Below the pieces are notes generated by a model that did not search any database, was not told the DNA's origin, and saw only the letters and a list, made by a program, of their open reading frames with translations. A DNA stretch of 64,000 nt from Paracidovorax citrulli (GTDB lineage Bacteria; Pseudomonadota; Gammaproteobacteria; Burkholderiales; Burkholderiaceae_C): contig NZ_FNEY01000017.1 in NCBI RefSeq assembly GCF_900100305.1, forward strand, positions 36,782 through 100,781, read 5' to 3'. The first letter of the stretch is position 1, and each line of letters opens with the position of its first letter. Below are positions 1 through 9,202 of this stretch, in pieces. The position numbers were made by a program, and so were the translations under genes.

Positions 1-302
1 GTCTGCCCGTAGAGGATGACCTGCGCATCGGTCTGCTCCAGCAGGCCGCTGGCGATCCTCAATGCATAGAACACGTTGTCGCCCGTTTCCCGGCAGGAAA
101 CGACGTAGTGCGTCGCGGCAGAGGTTTCGATGATCTTCTGCAGGCTCAGCGTGCGATCGATGTGGAAATCGTAAACCCTGGGAGCCGCGCATCCCGTCGC
201 ATCCAGGTAGCCGAGCCAGTAGGAGATGATGGCGTCCTCCCGCACGTCGAGATCGTTGTACCGATAGGTGTGCGGTGGACGGATGATGGCGATGTTCGGC
301 AT
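1..302 (-). CDS. B12-binding / radical SAM-type protein, N-terminal part (runs off the left edge)
   Basis: The first 100 residues of a larger protein are visible; the rest lies beyond the edge. The start reads MPNIAIIRPP, followed by a WLGYLDATG segment, a VYDFHID strand and an alternating pattern ending in VILYGQT. This is the layout of the N-terminal cobalamin-binding Rossmann domain of B12-dependent radical SAM enzymes, where a PP motif and a final 'ivlGG'-like strand are usual. The DFHID run recalls the DxHxxG B12 motif, but the glycine is missing. The start is certain: AGGAGG lies five bases before the ATG and overlaps the stop region of the upstream SDR, so the two are translationally coupled. 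The radical-SAM cysteines would be outside the window, so the class is an inference from the N-terminus alone. Confidence 0.65.
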   Translation of the reverse strand, partial: MPNIAIIRPPHTYRYNDLDVREDAIISYWLGYLDATGCAAPRVYDFHIDRTLSLQKIIETSAATHYVVSCRETGDNVFYALRIASGLLEQTDAQVILYGQ

Positions 303-311
303 GAAATCCTC

Positions 312-1004
312 CTAGACGTCGGTGTCCTCGATGGCCGGGACGACGAGCTCCTTCACCAGGGTCGGGTCGTCCAGCGAGAGAATGCAGCGGATCAATTGGT
401 AGATGTCGTCCGGCGGTATGCGCGCCGGGTGGGACGACTGGCCGCTCTGGTCACTGCGGATCGATCCCGGGGAAAGGCAGGTGACATGCAGGCGCAACGG
501 CCTTCCCTGTTCGCGCAGCGAGTGCGTCAGGCCTCGCAACGCGAACTTGGACGCGACATATGCACATGACGTGCTACCGGAGTTGTCGAGGCCGCTGGTT
601 GACCCGATAAGGAAATAGTGGCGCCGGCGAGGTGGTGTTGCAGCGCACAGCGCGAGCAACCGCTGGCCGATGATCAGCGGTGCCGTGATGTTCGTGGCGA
701 CGATGCCGCGAACCTCCTGTTCCGAGGCGCGCTCGAAGCCTTGCTGCTCCCAGATGCCCGCCACATAGATGATGCAGTCATAGTCGGCCCGCTGCATGTC
801 GGCGGTCACCGACGCCAGTCCCGCCTCCTGCGTGAGATCTGCAGTCAGGATGCGTCCGGCCTGCTCGGCCTCGCTGCCGTCGAAGCGCCTGGCGACGGCG
901 GTCACGGCATGGCCGTCCGCGCCGAAGGCGCCCAGCAGGCTGCGGCCCAGGCCGCGGGATGCTCCGAGAATCAATACCTTGTTCCGGTCAGGGGGTGTCT
1001 TCAT
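312..1004 (-). CDS. SDR-family oxidoreductase
   Basis: A 230-residue short-chain dehydrogenase/reductase. The nucleotide-binding loop ILGASRGLGR is near residue 12, an acidic ADLT follows strand 3, and the catalytic Tyr-x-x-x-Lys is in YVASK (about residues 148-152), preceded by an IGSTSG strand holding the serine. Members reduce or oxidise carbonyl/hydroxyl groups with NAD(P)(H); the substrate cannot be read. It lies in the minus-strand cassette between an ABC-2 permease and a B12/radical-SAM-like gene. Its stop sits 10 bases before the next ATG and its own ATG overlaps (ATGA) the end of a possible 85-residue frame. This suggests a tailoring step in the same pathway. Confidence 0.85.
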   Translation of the reverse strand: MKTPPDRNKVLILGASRGLGRSLLGAFGADGHAVTAVARRFDGSEAEQAGRILTADLTQEAGLASVTADMQRADYDCIIYVAGIWEQQGFERASEQEVRGIVATNITAPLIIGQRLLALCAATPPRRRHYFLIGSTSGLDNSGSTSCAYVASKFALRGLTHSLREQGRPLRLHVTCLSPGSIRSDQSGQSSHPARIPPDDIYQLIRCILSLDDPTLVKELVVPAIEDTDV

Positions 1005-1258
1005 TTTTCAAAGCCTCGCGCAGGGTGGCATTGGCATGCCGTTCGATTCGACGGTGCGTCTGAGCAGATGGCAGTCCACTCGCTGGTCTCGTGCCGTACG
1101 GTACGCAGAGCGGAATTCCTGGCACGGATGCCGAGCAGGACCGGTCGGCGAAATGCGAAATCCGGCCGGTCGCAGGATTCGGCAAGGGAGCGCACGCGCC
1201 GCCCACCGCTGGACAGGCCCCATGCCCGGTCGGGATGGTGCAGACTGAAACTAGTCAA
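1001..1258 (-). CDS. possible small protein of 85 residues (TTG start)
   Basis: An open frame fills the 246 bases between the permease and the SDR. It would start at a TTG overlapping the permease stop and end in a TGA that overlaps the SDR ATG (ATGA), the spacing pattern of a translationally coupled operon gene. The product is basic and has four cysteines (SCDRP, ICSDA, ACQCH). No domain is recognised and no ribosome site precedes the TTG. It could equally be a decayed gene or an untranslated spacer; other frames in the same stretch are also open because of the high G+C content. Confidence 0.3.
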   Translation of the reverse strand: MTSFSLHHPDRAWGLSSGGRRVRSLAESCDRPDFAFRRPVLLGIRARNSALRTVRHETSEWTAICSDAPSNRTACQCHPARGFEK

Positions 1259-2054
1259 CGGGGCCTCCGTCCAGCAATCCGCTTTTTCGGGTGTTCTCGA
1301 ACATCATGAGAAAGAGCGCCAGGCCGATGGCAAGCCAGGCACTGGCGGTGGCAGCGACCAAGGACAGGGTGCCGCCCATGATGGACCCCGTGGCGAGCAG
1401 CTCTCTGACGCAGTCGAAAACGTAGGTCGTCGGCAGCAGTGCGGACACCCATTGCAGCCCAAGGGGAAGCGCGGAGGTGGGATACAGGACGCCGGACAGC
1501 GGGGCAAGCGTCAGTACCAGCGCCCACGAAAGGATCTCTGCGGCGATGCCCCAGCGCAGGATGACGCCGGACATGATCAGGGAGACGGCTGCCGAGGACA
1601 TCAACGCGAATACGGTCACCACCAGCACGGAGCCGCGCAGGTCGATGTAGTCCGACCAGCCTGCTCCCAGGGCGACGGCCACGGCAATGCCGATTCCGAG
1701 CACCGCGCGCACGAGTCCCACGATGAAACATCCGAACATCATTTCCAGCGGCGTCAGGGGCGTTGTGAAGAGCTGCGGCAGAGCGCGGCCCCACATCTCC
1801 GTGAACAACGACATGACAGTGCCCTGCTTGAACCTGAAGATGATTTCCCACATGAGGTAGGAAACGAGCAAAGTGCTTCCCAACGTGGGCAGGGACTGGG
1901 CGCTGAGGTAGTTCTTGAAGATGACCCACTGCATCAGCGTGGCGGTAGGCATGTACACGGACTCCACCAATCGTGGCCAGGACCGCAGCAGCACCACCAG
2001 GTGGCGCACGCTGATGGCAGCGATGCGCATCAGCGATGCCTGCAGGGGGCGCAT
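1251..2054 (-). CDS. ABC-2 type transporter permease
   Basis: Integral membrane permease of about 267 residues with six hydrophobic stretches, for example IGIAVAVALGAGW, the VVTVFALMSSAAVSLIMSG segment and the C-terminal ATASAWLAIGLALFLMMF. The LTPLEMMFGCF and APLSGVLYPTSALP motifs match the NodJ/DrrB-like ABC-2 family, which exports polyketides, peptides or glycans together with a separate ATPase. No ATPase is in view; it may lie beyond the left edge. The ATG at 2054 is used; a GTG at 2066 in the same frame is equally possible, and neither has a clear ribosome site. Downstream of the small peptide gene and a stem-loop, it is a natural candidate to export the cassette's product. Confidence 0.85.
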   Translation of the reverse strand: MRPLQASLMRIAAISVRHLVVLLRSWPRLVESVYMPTATLMQWVIFKNYLSAQSLPTLGSTLLVSYLMWEIIFRFKQGTVMSLFTEMWGRALPQLFTTPLTPLEMMFGCFIVGLVRAVLGIGIAVAVALGAGWSDYIDLRGSVLVVTVFALMSSAAVSLIMSGVILRWGIAAEILSWALVLTLAPLSGVLYPTSALPLGLQWVSALLPTTYVFDCVRELLATGSIMGGTLSLVAATASAWLAIGLALFLMMFENTRKSGLLDGGPVD

Positions 2055-2087
2055 GGTCGATTGCACGGATGTGGTGGATGGATGAAA

Positions 2088-2110
2088 GGGATGGGGTTGG
2101 CCCCCATCCC
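2088..2110 (-). terminator. stem-loop after the small peptide gene (attenuator-like)
   Basis: A perfect 9-bp inverted repeat, GGGATGGGG / CCCCATCCC, with a 5-base loop. On the minus strand it begins 8 bases after the stop of the 55-residue peptide gene and is followed by TTT. Such a partial terminator between a precursor gene and its processing genes typically keeps precursor mRNA in excess. Confidence 0.55.
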
Positions 2111-2117
2111 GGCAGGC

Positions 2118-2285
2118 TTACGGCCCGGTGACGACGTCAACGAAGACGTCGGTGACTTCGCGGCGCGTCTGGGCGTCCAGTTCTGCCTGCAGCTGCTGGG
2201 TGGCCTGTGCTACGTCGGATGCAGCCAGCGCACGGCGCAGGGCACGCTCGACCAGGTCGTCTTTGGAAACCAAGCTAGTGCTCAT
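2118..2285 (-). CDS. 55-residue peptide, candidate modified-peptide precursor
   Basis: Short gene with an excellent ribosome site (AAGGAG, 7 bases before the ATG), unlike most neighbours. The peptide begins MSTSLVSKDD, continues as a charged, alanine/glutamine-rich, probably helical region (about residues 7-42), and ends in a hydrophobic tail rich in V, D and T (TDVFVDVVTGP). A helical leader followed by a short distinct tail is the usual shape of RiPP precursors. It is first in a minus-strand cassette with an export permease, an SDR and a B12/radical-SAM-like enzyme, and a stem-loop follows it. It has no Cys and matches no precursor family I can name. Alternatives are a small regulator or an acyl/peptidyl carrier-like helper, although no carrier Ser motif is seen. 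The frame stays open upstream to 2453, but the ribosome site fixes the start. Confidence 0.6.
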   Translation of the reverse strand: MSTSLVSKDDLVERALRRALAASDVAQATQQLQAELDAQTRREVTDVFVDVVTGP

Positions 2286-2484
2286 ACGTTTGCTCCTTTC
2301 GGTTGGAAAAACACCCCGATGAATGGGGCGTGGCCAGTATGGATACGAAAAGGGCGCCCGCTTACTGTCGTGTTGAGAGCGAACGTTATGCATACCATTC
2401 GCCATCTCGATGAACCTGGAACGGATGGCGCCGCCCGGCATGGGATGCACCATGCAGTGCGATGCCGCCCGCTAACATCGCGCC

Positions 2485-3294
2485 ATGCACAAAGCTCATA
2501 CGCACTCTCACGTTCCCGGCGCGGTTTCCTTCGGCCACGCCGACCGCATCTGCATCGTCACCGGAGGCGCCCAGGGCATCGGCGAAGCCTGCGCGCGGCG
2601 CTTCGCCCGCGAAAGCGCACGGGTGGTCGTCGCCGACGTGGACGACGCGCGCGGCAGCGCCCTGGCGGCGGAGCTTCCGCAGGCGCTGTACGTGCACTGC
2701 GATGTCGGCGACAAGGCCCAGGTGGATGCGCTGGTCGCCCGCGTGCTGGAGGCCCACGGCCGCATCGACGTGCTGGTGAACAACGCCGGCATCTTCCGGT
2801 CGGCGGATTTCCTGGAAGTGAGCGAGGAGGACTTCGACGCGGTGCTGCGCGTGAACCTCAAAGGCTCCTTCCTGGTGGGCCAGGCGGTGGCCCGTGCGAT
2901 GGTGGCGGCGGGCCGCGGGGCCATCGTGAACATGAGCTCGGTGAACGGCGTGCTGGCCATTCCCACGATCGCCAGCTACAACGTGAGCAAGGGCGGCATC
3001 AACCAGCTCACGCGCGTCATGGCCCTGGCGCTGGCCAGCCGCGGCGTGCGGGTGAATGCGGTGGCGCCGGGCACCATCGCGACGGAGCTGGCCACGCAGG
3101 CCGTGCTCACCAGCGACGACGCCCGTGCCCGCATCATGAGCCGCACGCCCATGGGCCGGCTGGGCGAGCCTGCGGAAATCGCCGACGTGGTGGCCTGGCT
3201 GGCCAGCGATGCCGCCAGCTATGTGACGGGCGAGATCGTCACGGTGGACGGCGGGCGCATGACGCTCAACTACACCGTGCCCTTGGGTGGCTGA
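2485..3294 (+). CDS. SDR-family oxidoreductase (FabG-like)
   Basis: A 269-residue classical short-chain dehydrogenase. It shows the cofactor loop TGGAQGIGEA (about residues 26-35), an ADVDDARG segment after strand 2 (acidic, favouring NAD), NNAGIF, a SSVNG strand with the catalytic Ser, YNVSK with Tyr and Lys, and the C-terminal ASYVTGEIVTVDGG typical of the FabG/glucose-dehydrogenase branch. The substrate is unknown. An unusual His-rich N-terminus (MHKAHTHSHV) precedes the fold; a shorter start is possible but no later ATG fits. It is transcribed away from the peptide cassette, with a 200-bp divergent space holding both promoters, and is followed by gloA 36 bp downstream. Confidence 0.88.
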   Translation: MHKAHTHSHVPGAVSFGHADRICIVTGGAQGIGEACARRFARESARVVVADVDDARGSALAAELPQALYVHCDVGDKAQVDALVARVLEAHGRIDVLVNNAGIFRSADFLEVSEEDFDAVLRVNLKGSFLVGQAVARAMVAAGRGAIVNMSSVNGVLAIPTIASYNVSKGGINQLTRVMALALASRGVRVNAVAPGTIATELATQAVLTSDDARARIMSRTPMGRLGEPAEIADVVAWLASDAASYVTGEIVTVDGGRMTLNYTVPLGG

Positions 3295-3330
3295 GCGCCG
3301 GGTTTTCGATCTCGCGGCACAATCGGCGGC

Positions 3331-3747
3331 ATGCGATTCCTCCACACGATGCTGCGCGTTGGCAATCTCCAGCGCTCGATTGATTTCTACACCCAGGTGC
3401 TCGGCATGCAACTGCTGCGCACGTCCGAGAACCCCGAGTACAAGTACTCGCTGGCGTTCCTGGGCTTCGACGGCGGCAACCCGGGCCAGGCCGAGATCGA
3501 ACTCACCTACAACTGGGGCACCGAGAGCTACGACATGGGCACGGCCTACGGCCACATCGCCCTGGGCGTGCCGGACGCCTACGCGGCCTGCGAGAAGATC
3601 AAGGCCGCTGGCGGCAACGTCACGCGCGAGGCCGGCCCGGTCAAGGGCGGCACGACGGTGATCGCCTTCGTGACGGACCCGGACGGCTACAAGATCGAGC
3701 TGATCGAACGCAAGAACGACGTGGGCGCGGGCACCGGCCTGCGCTGA
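3331..3747 (+). CDS. gloA: lactoylglutathione lyase (glyoxalase I)
   Basis: A 138-residue glyoxalase I, which isomerises the methylglyoxal-glutathione hemithioacetal to S-lactoylglutathione in the cytoplasm. The start [10 protein letters not shown] and the segments [24 protein letters not shown] and [11 protein letters not shown] are characteristic of the family. The metal ligands are His5, Glu57, His75 and Glu123, the arrangement of the Ni2+-type bacterial enzyme. Length is normal (E. coli GloA has 135). It follows an SDR gene with a 36-bp gap and faces a convergent small gene. Confidence 0.95.
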   Translation: MRFLHTMLRVGNLQRSIDFYTQVLGMQLLRTSENPEYKYSLAFLGFDGGNPGQAEIELTYNWGTESYDMGTAYGHIALGVPDAYAACEKIKAAGGNVTREAGPVKGGTTVIAFVTDPDGYKIELIERKNDVGAGTGLR

Positions 3748-3756
3748 CGCGGACTT

Positions 3757-3772
3757 GCGCGGCCGGCCGCGC
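3757..3772. terminator. 16-bp palindrome between convergent genes
   Basis: GCGCGGCCGGCCGCGC is a perfect palindrome able to fold as a 6-bp stem with a CCGG loop. It lies in the 28 bases between the ends of gloA (+) and the small gene on the minus strand, so it may serve as a bidirectional terminator. There is no T-run. Confidence 0.4.
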
Positions 3773-3775
3773 GTG

Positions 3776-3988
3776 TCACGGTGCGTATCCCGCGTCCACC
3801 GCCGGAGGCCGCAGCAGGTCCGCATTGACCCCCATCGCCTCGCTGGCGCGCTCGACCGCCTGCCAGAGCGGCGCCGGCATGCGCAGGATATCTTCGGGCG
3901 AATCGGCCTGGGCGATCCAGGCGTCGATCTGGTGGTGCTGCTCGGGGGTAAGCAGCTCGAGGTTCAGCATCTCGTCGATGGTTTTCAT
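3776..3988 (-). CDS. small conserved-looking protein of unknown function (70 residues)
   Basis: A 70-residue acidic soluble protein beginning [17 protein letters not shown] and ending VDAGYAP. It has no signal peptide, membrane segment or cysteine. The text [20 protein letters not shown] reads as a helix-turn-helix-like pair of amphipathic helices, but I cannot name a family. The codon bias matches the surrounding genes, which supports real coding. The ATG follows a perfect 27-bp inverted repeat by eight bases and lacks a clear ribosome site. The gene is last in the minus-strand direction after edd-eda, so it may be read from its own promoter or by read-through. Confidence 0.6.
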   Translation of the reverse strand: MKTIDEMLNLELLTPEQHHQIDAWIAQADSPEDILRMPAPLWQAVERASEAMGVNADLLRPPAVDAGYAP

Positions 3989-3996
3989 GGCGCCAG

Positions 3997-4023
3997 TATC
4001 GCCAACCCCGCAGGTTGGCGATA
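3997..4023. terminator. perfect 27-bp inverted repeat between eda and the small gene
   Basis: The arms TATCGCCAACC and GGTTGGCGATA pair over 11 bp around a CCGCA loop. Read on the plus strand it is followed by TTTCCTTT, like an intrinsic terminator. On the minus strand it sits after eda and directly before the ATG of the 70-residue gene, so it could end the gnt/edd/eda transcript or act as an operator or leader hairpin. Confidence 0.55.
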
Positions 4024-4038
4024 TTTCCTTTCCTGCCG

Positions 4039-4682
4039 TCAGCGTGCCGGACGCAATGCCGTGGCGGCCCGGGCCAGTTCGGTGATGCGCGCCCAGTCGC
4101 CAGATGCCAGCGCGTCGCCGGGCACCAGCCACGAGCCGCCCACGCAGGCCACGTTGCCCAGCGCCAGGAAATCCGCCGCATTGCCCGGCTGGATGCCGCC
4201 CGTGGGGCAGAACACCACGTCGCCGAAGGGGCCCTGCCACGCCTTGAGCATGGCGAGGCCGCCGGCCTGAACGGCGGGGAAGAACTTCAGGGCGTTGAAG
4301 CCCTCTTCCTGCGCCATCATGATCTCGCTGCCGGTGGCCACGCCGGGCAGCAGCGGCAGGCCGAGATCGCGGCAGGCGCGGCCCACGGCGGGCGTGAAGC
4401 CCGGGCTCACGGCGAAACGCGCGCCCGCCCGGGCGGCGGCCTGCGCATCGGCCGCGCTGCGCACGGTACCGGCGCCGACCACGGCCTCGGGCACGTCCTT
4501 GGCGATGGCTTCCATGCAGGCCAGGGCCTGGGGCGTGCGCAGCGTCACTTCCAGCATGCGGATGCCGCCGGCCACCAGAGCGCGCGCCATGGGCACGGCG
4601 TGCGCCACGTCGGTCAGCACGATGACCGGGATCACCGGCGCGTCGCGCATCACGTCCTGCGCGGTCAAAGCATTGCGTTCGT

Positions 4683-4692
<10 letters not shown>
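4039..4692 (-). CDS. eda: 2-dehydro-3-deoxy-phosphogluconate aldolase (Eda)
   Basis: Splits KDPG into pyruvate and glyceraldehyde-3-phosphate, the last step of the Entner-Doudoroff pathway. The 217-residue protein is a class I aldolase. VIPVIVLTD at the N-terminus, MLEVTLRTP (Glu of the active site), [33 protein letters not shown] (Schiff-base Lys) and [11 protein letters not shown] follow the family in order. The length is usual. The ATG overlaps the last 10 bases of edd, so both are made from one message, which continues the gluconate cluster upstream. Confidence 0.95.
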
Positions 4693-6536
<1,844 letters not shown>

Positions 6537-6655
6537 GGCGGTGTGTGGGGCGGTGCCTTGCAGGATCGACGTGGAAAGGAGCGGAAAAGGCGCGCGGGCT
6601 GCTGGAGCGGCCGCCAGGCCGGAGCACGGTGCCGGCCGGTAGCGCGGCGCCTATG

Positions 6656-6677
6656 ACGGAAATCGTACGCCTTCCGT
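6656..6677 (-). promoter_or_regulatory. inverted repeat upstream of edd, possible operator
   Basis: ACGGAA and TTCCGT stand 10 bases apart around a central CGTACG palindrome, in the leader about 120 bases before the edd start. It differs from the two gluconate operators further upstream. A minus-strand TACACT at 6688-6693 could be a -10 box just before it, though its -35 is weak. The role is inferred. Confidence 0.3.
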
Positions 6678-6760
6678 ATGACCTGGGAGTGTAGGCCGAG
6701 ACGAGGGCCGCGGACGCGTACGGTCGGGTTCGGCCGAATGAGGCCCTGTCCTGCCGCCTG

Positions 6761-6789
6761 GCGTGCGCTGCTGCCCCGACAGCGCACGC
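6761..6789 (-). terminator. stem-loop after dctP
   Basis: A perfect 10-bp stem, GCGTGCGCTG / CAGCGCACGC, with a 9-base loop begins 20 bases after the dctP stop. It has no U-run on the minus strand, so it may be a partial terminator or an mRNA 3'-end stabiliser that keeps the binding-protein message abundant relative to edd-eda. Confidence 0.5.
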
Positions 6790-6809
6790 GCCTCCTCTGC
6801 CTTCGCGCC

Positions 6810-7826
6810 TTACTGGCCGCCGCGGGCCTGCTGGACGGCGGCCTGCACCGCGTCCCAGGTCTCCTGGCCCACCGACTTGGCGATGCCGGCGTTCACCGAC
6901 GTGAGCTTCTCGCGCATGCGGTTGGCCTCGGCCGCGGGCAGTTCGTTGACCTGCATGCCCTTGGTCTTCAGGTCCGCCAGCGCCTTGGCGGCTTCCTCGC
7001 GCGTGTCCTTGCGTTCGAAGTCGCGGCTCTTCGCGGCGGCGTCCTGCAGCACCTTCTTCTCGGCCGGGCTGAGGGTATCCCACCACTTCTTGCTCACCGT
7101 GACGATCCACGGGCTATAGACATGGTTGGTGACGGTGAGGTACTTCTGCACCTCGTAGAACTTGCTCGACACCACGGTGTTGAACGGGTTCTCCTGGCCA
7201 TCGACGGCGCGCGTCTCCAGTGCGGTGAAGAGCTCCGAGAACGGCAGCGGCACGGCGTTGGCGCCCAGGGCCTTGAAGCTGTCGAGGAAGACGTTGTTCT
7301 GCATCACGCGCAGCTTGATGTCGCCCATGTCTTCCAGCCTGGTGACGGGGCGCTTGCTGTTGGTGAGGTTGCGGAAGCCGTTCTCCCAATAGACCAGGCC
7401 GACCATGCCCTTGGGTTCGAGCTTGGCCTTCACCTTCTCGCCGACGTGGCCGTCGAGCACCGTGTCGGCTTCCTTCACGTTGGCGAAGAGGAAGGGGGTG
7501 TCCCACACGGCCATCTCGGGCACGATGCCGACCAGCGTGGCGGTGGAGCCGACCATCATCTCCTGCGCGCCGCCGATGAGCGCCTGCTGCATCTGCGTGT
7601 CGGAACCCAGCGAGGCGTTGCCGATGGCGCGCACCTTCATCTTGCCGCCCGTGGCCTTCTCGACTTCCTGGGCGAAGAAGCGCACGGCGCGCCCCTGGTT
7701 GGAGTTGTCCACCAGGCCGTAGCCGAAGCGCACGATGCGCGGCTTGAAGTCCTGGGCCTGGGCGACGGACGCGCCGCTGGCGGCGATGGCGGCCACGAGG
7801 GTGGCGAGGGCGAAACGGATGCGCAT
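6810..7826 (-). CDS. dctP: TRAP transporter substrate-binding protein (DctP family)
   Basis: Periplasmic binding protein of a tripartite ATP-independent transporter. The 338-residue chain starts with a signal peptide (MRIRFALATLVAAIAASGASVAQA) and then shows the DctP family text: IVRFGYGLVDNSNQG, a KMKVRAIGNASLGSD segment, VVYWENGFRN-like VYWENGFRNLTNSK, and LKLRVMQN followed by LGANAVPLPFSELFTALETRAVDGQENP. The arginine of LRVMQN is the usual carboxylate anchor, so the ligand is an organic or sugar acid. The start at 7826 is set by GGAGAC seven bases upstream. Lying between gluconate kinase/DctQM and edd-eda, gluconate or a related aldonate is the likely ligand. Confidence 0.93.
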   Translation of the reverse strand: MRIRFALATLVAAIAASGASVAQAQDFKPRIVRFGYGLVDNSNQGRAVRFFAQEVEKATGGKMKVRAIGNASLGSDTQMQQALIGGAQEMMVGSTATLVGIVPEMAVWDTPFLFANVKEADTVLDGHVGEKVKAKLEPKGMVGLVYWENGFRNLTNSKRPVTRLEDMGDIKLRVMQNNVFLDSFKALGANAVPLPFSELFTALETRAVDGQENPFNTVVSSKFYEVQKYLTVTNHVYSPWIVTVSKKWWDTLSPAEKKVLQDAAAKSRDFERKDTREEAAKALADLKTKGMQVNELPAAEANRMREKLTSVNAGIAKSVGQETWDAVQAAVQQARGGQ

Positions 7827-7911
7827 GGTGTTTGTCTCCTGGAATAAAACGGGAAAGCAGCGAAAAACAGGGGAAAGCGGATCGGCATGAACGATGGACG
7901 GCATGCCGGGC

Positions 7912-9192
7912 TCAATGCAGCCAGCCCAGCGGCGCGGTGATCATCTGCGGGAAGATCACGAACAGGATCAGCAGCAGCACGTACACCAGCAGGAACGGCG
8001 TGGTGCCGCGGATGACGGTCTCCATGCGCAGCCGGCCCACGCCGGCCACCACGTTCTGCACCGTGCCCACGGGCGGCGTGATGAGCCCCACGCAGCCCAC
8101 GTAGATGAACATGAAGCCGAAGTACACCGGATCGATGCCGGCCTTGACGGCGAGCGGCACGCACACGGGGCCGAAGATCAGGATGGTGGGCGTGAGATCC
8201 ATGGCCGTGCCGACCACCAGCAGGAACACCATCATCAGCGCCATGAACAGCATGGGGTTGCCCATGACGCCCGCGAAGCTGTCGGCCAGCAGGTTGGGCA
8301 GGTCCGCCAGGGTGATCATGTAGGCCGTCACGGTGGCCGCGCCGCAGAGGAACATCACCACCGCGGTGGTCTTGCCCGCGGCGAGGAACACTTCGTAGAG
8401 CCGGCCCCACGTCATCTCGCGATAGACGAACATCGAGACGATGAGCGCGTACACGGCGGCCACCACGGCGGCCTCGGTGGGCGTGAAGATGCCGCCCTTG
8501 AGCCCGCCGAGGATGATGACCGGCATCATCATGGCCCAGAAGCTGTGCAGCAGCGCGCGCATCCGCGCGCCCCAGGCCACGCGCTCCATGGCCGGCAGCC
8601 GGTGCCTGCGCGCGATCCACCACCAGGCGAGGATGAGGAAGGTGCCCATCATCAGCCCGGGGAACACGCCCGCCAGGAACAGCTTGCTGATGGAGGTGTT
8701 GGTGGTCACGCCGTAGATCACGAACGGCATCGAGGGCGGAATGATCGGCGCGATGATGCCGCCCGAGGCCAGCAGGCCGGCGCTGTAGCTGGACGGATAG
8801 TTCTGCTGGCGCATCATGGGCAGCAGGATGGTGGCGAGCGCTGCCGTGTCGGCGATGGCCGAGCCGCTCATCGACGCGAGCAGCACCGCCGCGCCGATGG
8901 CCACGAAGCCCAGGCCGCCGCGGATGTGCCCGACGAAGGCGCGCGCCAGGTCGATGATGCGGCGCGAGAGCCCGCCGGCGTTCATCAGTTCGCCGGCCAG
9001 GATGAAGAACGGCACCGCCAGCAATGGGAAGTTGTCGAAGCCCGCCTGCAGGTTCTGCGCGAGCAACTGGGAATCGAAGAAGTCCAGGTGCCACATCAGG
9101 GCGACGCCGGTGAGGATCAGCGACTGGGCGATCGGCATGCCGATGGCCATGCCGCCGATCAGCACGCCGAGAAAAATCAGGGTCACGACCAT
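7912..9192 (-). CDS. dctM: TRAP transporter large permease (DctM family)
   Basis: A 426-residue membrane protein with about a dozen hydrophobic segments forming the ion-coupled channel of the TRAP system. It begins MVVTLIFLGVLIGGMAIGMPIA. Family marks are PFFILAGELMNAGGLSRRI, ASMSGSAIADTAALATI, YSAGLLASGGIIAPIIPPSMPFVIYGV and GCVGLITPPVGTVQNVV. The frame is open further upstream, but this ATG gives the normal family length. It follows dctQ with a 10-bp gap and precedes dctP by 85 bp; all three parts of one importer are present. Confidence 0.94.
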   Translation of the reverse strand: MVVTLIFLGVLIGGMAIGMPIAQSLILTGVALMWHLDFFDSQLLAQNLQAGFDNFPLLAVPFFILAGELMNAGGLSRRIIDLARAFVGHIRGGLGFVAIGAAVLLASMSGSAIADTAALATILLPMMRQQNYPSSYSAGLLASGGIIAPIIPPSMPFVIYGVTTNTSISKLFLAGVFPGLMMGTFLILAWWWIARRHRLPAMERVAWGARMRALLHSFWAMMMPVIILGGLKGGIFTPTEAAVVAAVYALIVSMFVYREMTWGRLYEVFLAAGKTTAVVMFLCGAATVTAYMITLADLPNLLADSFAGVMGNPMLFMALMMVFLLVVGTAMDLTPTILIFGPVCVPLAVKAGIDPVYFGFMFIYVGCVGLITPPVGTVQNVVAGVGRLRMETVIRGTTPFLLVYVLLLILFVIFPQMITAPLGWLH

Positions 9193-9202
9193 GGCCGCTC
9201 CT

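Noticed and set aside
2311..2330. CCCC...GGGG hairpin followed by T-run before the peptide gene (minus strand)
   Set aside because: Only four base pairs form with a 7-base loop, too weak to call a terminator or leader attenuator.
2118..2453. 111-residue version of the small peptide gene
   Set aside because: The added N-terminus (RSKRMSTS... upstream part) has no ribosome site, whereas AAGGAG stands just before MSTSL; the extension covers the promoter region.
618..3383. Very long plus-strand open frame (over 900 codons)
   Set aside because: It runs antisense through the ABC permease and SDR and then out of frame across the plus-strand SDR; low-complexity Arg/Gly/Ala text, no domain, typical of GC-rich antisense frames.
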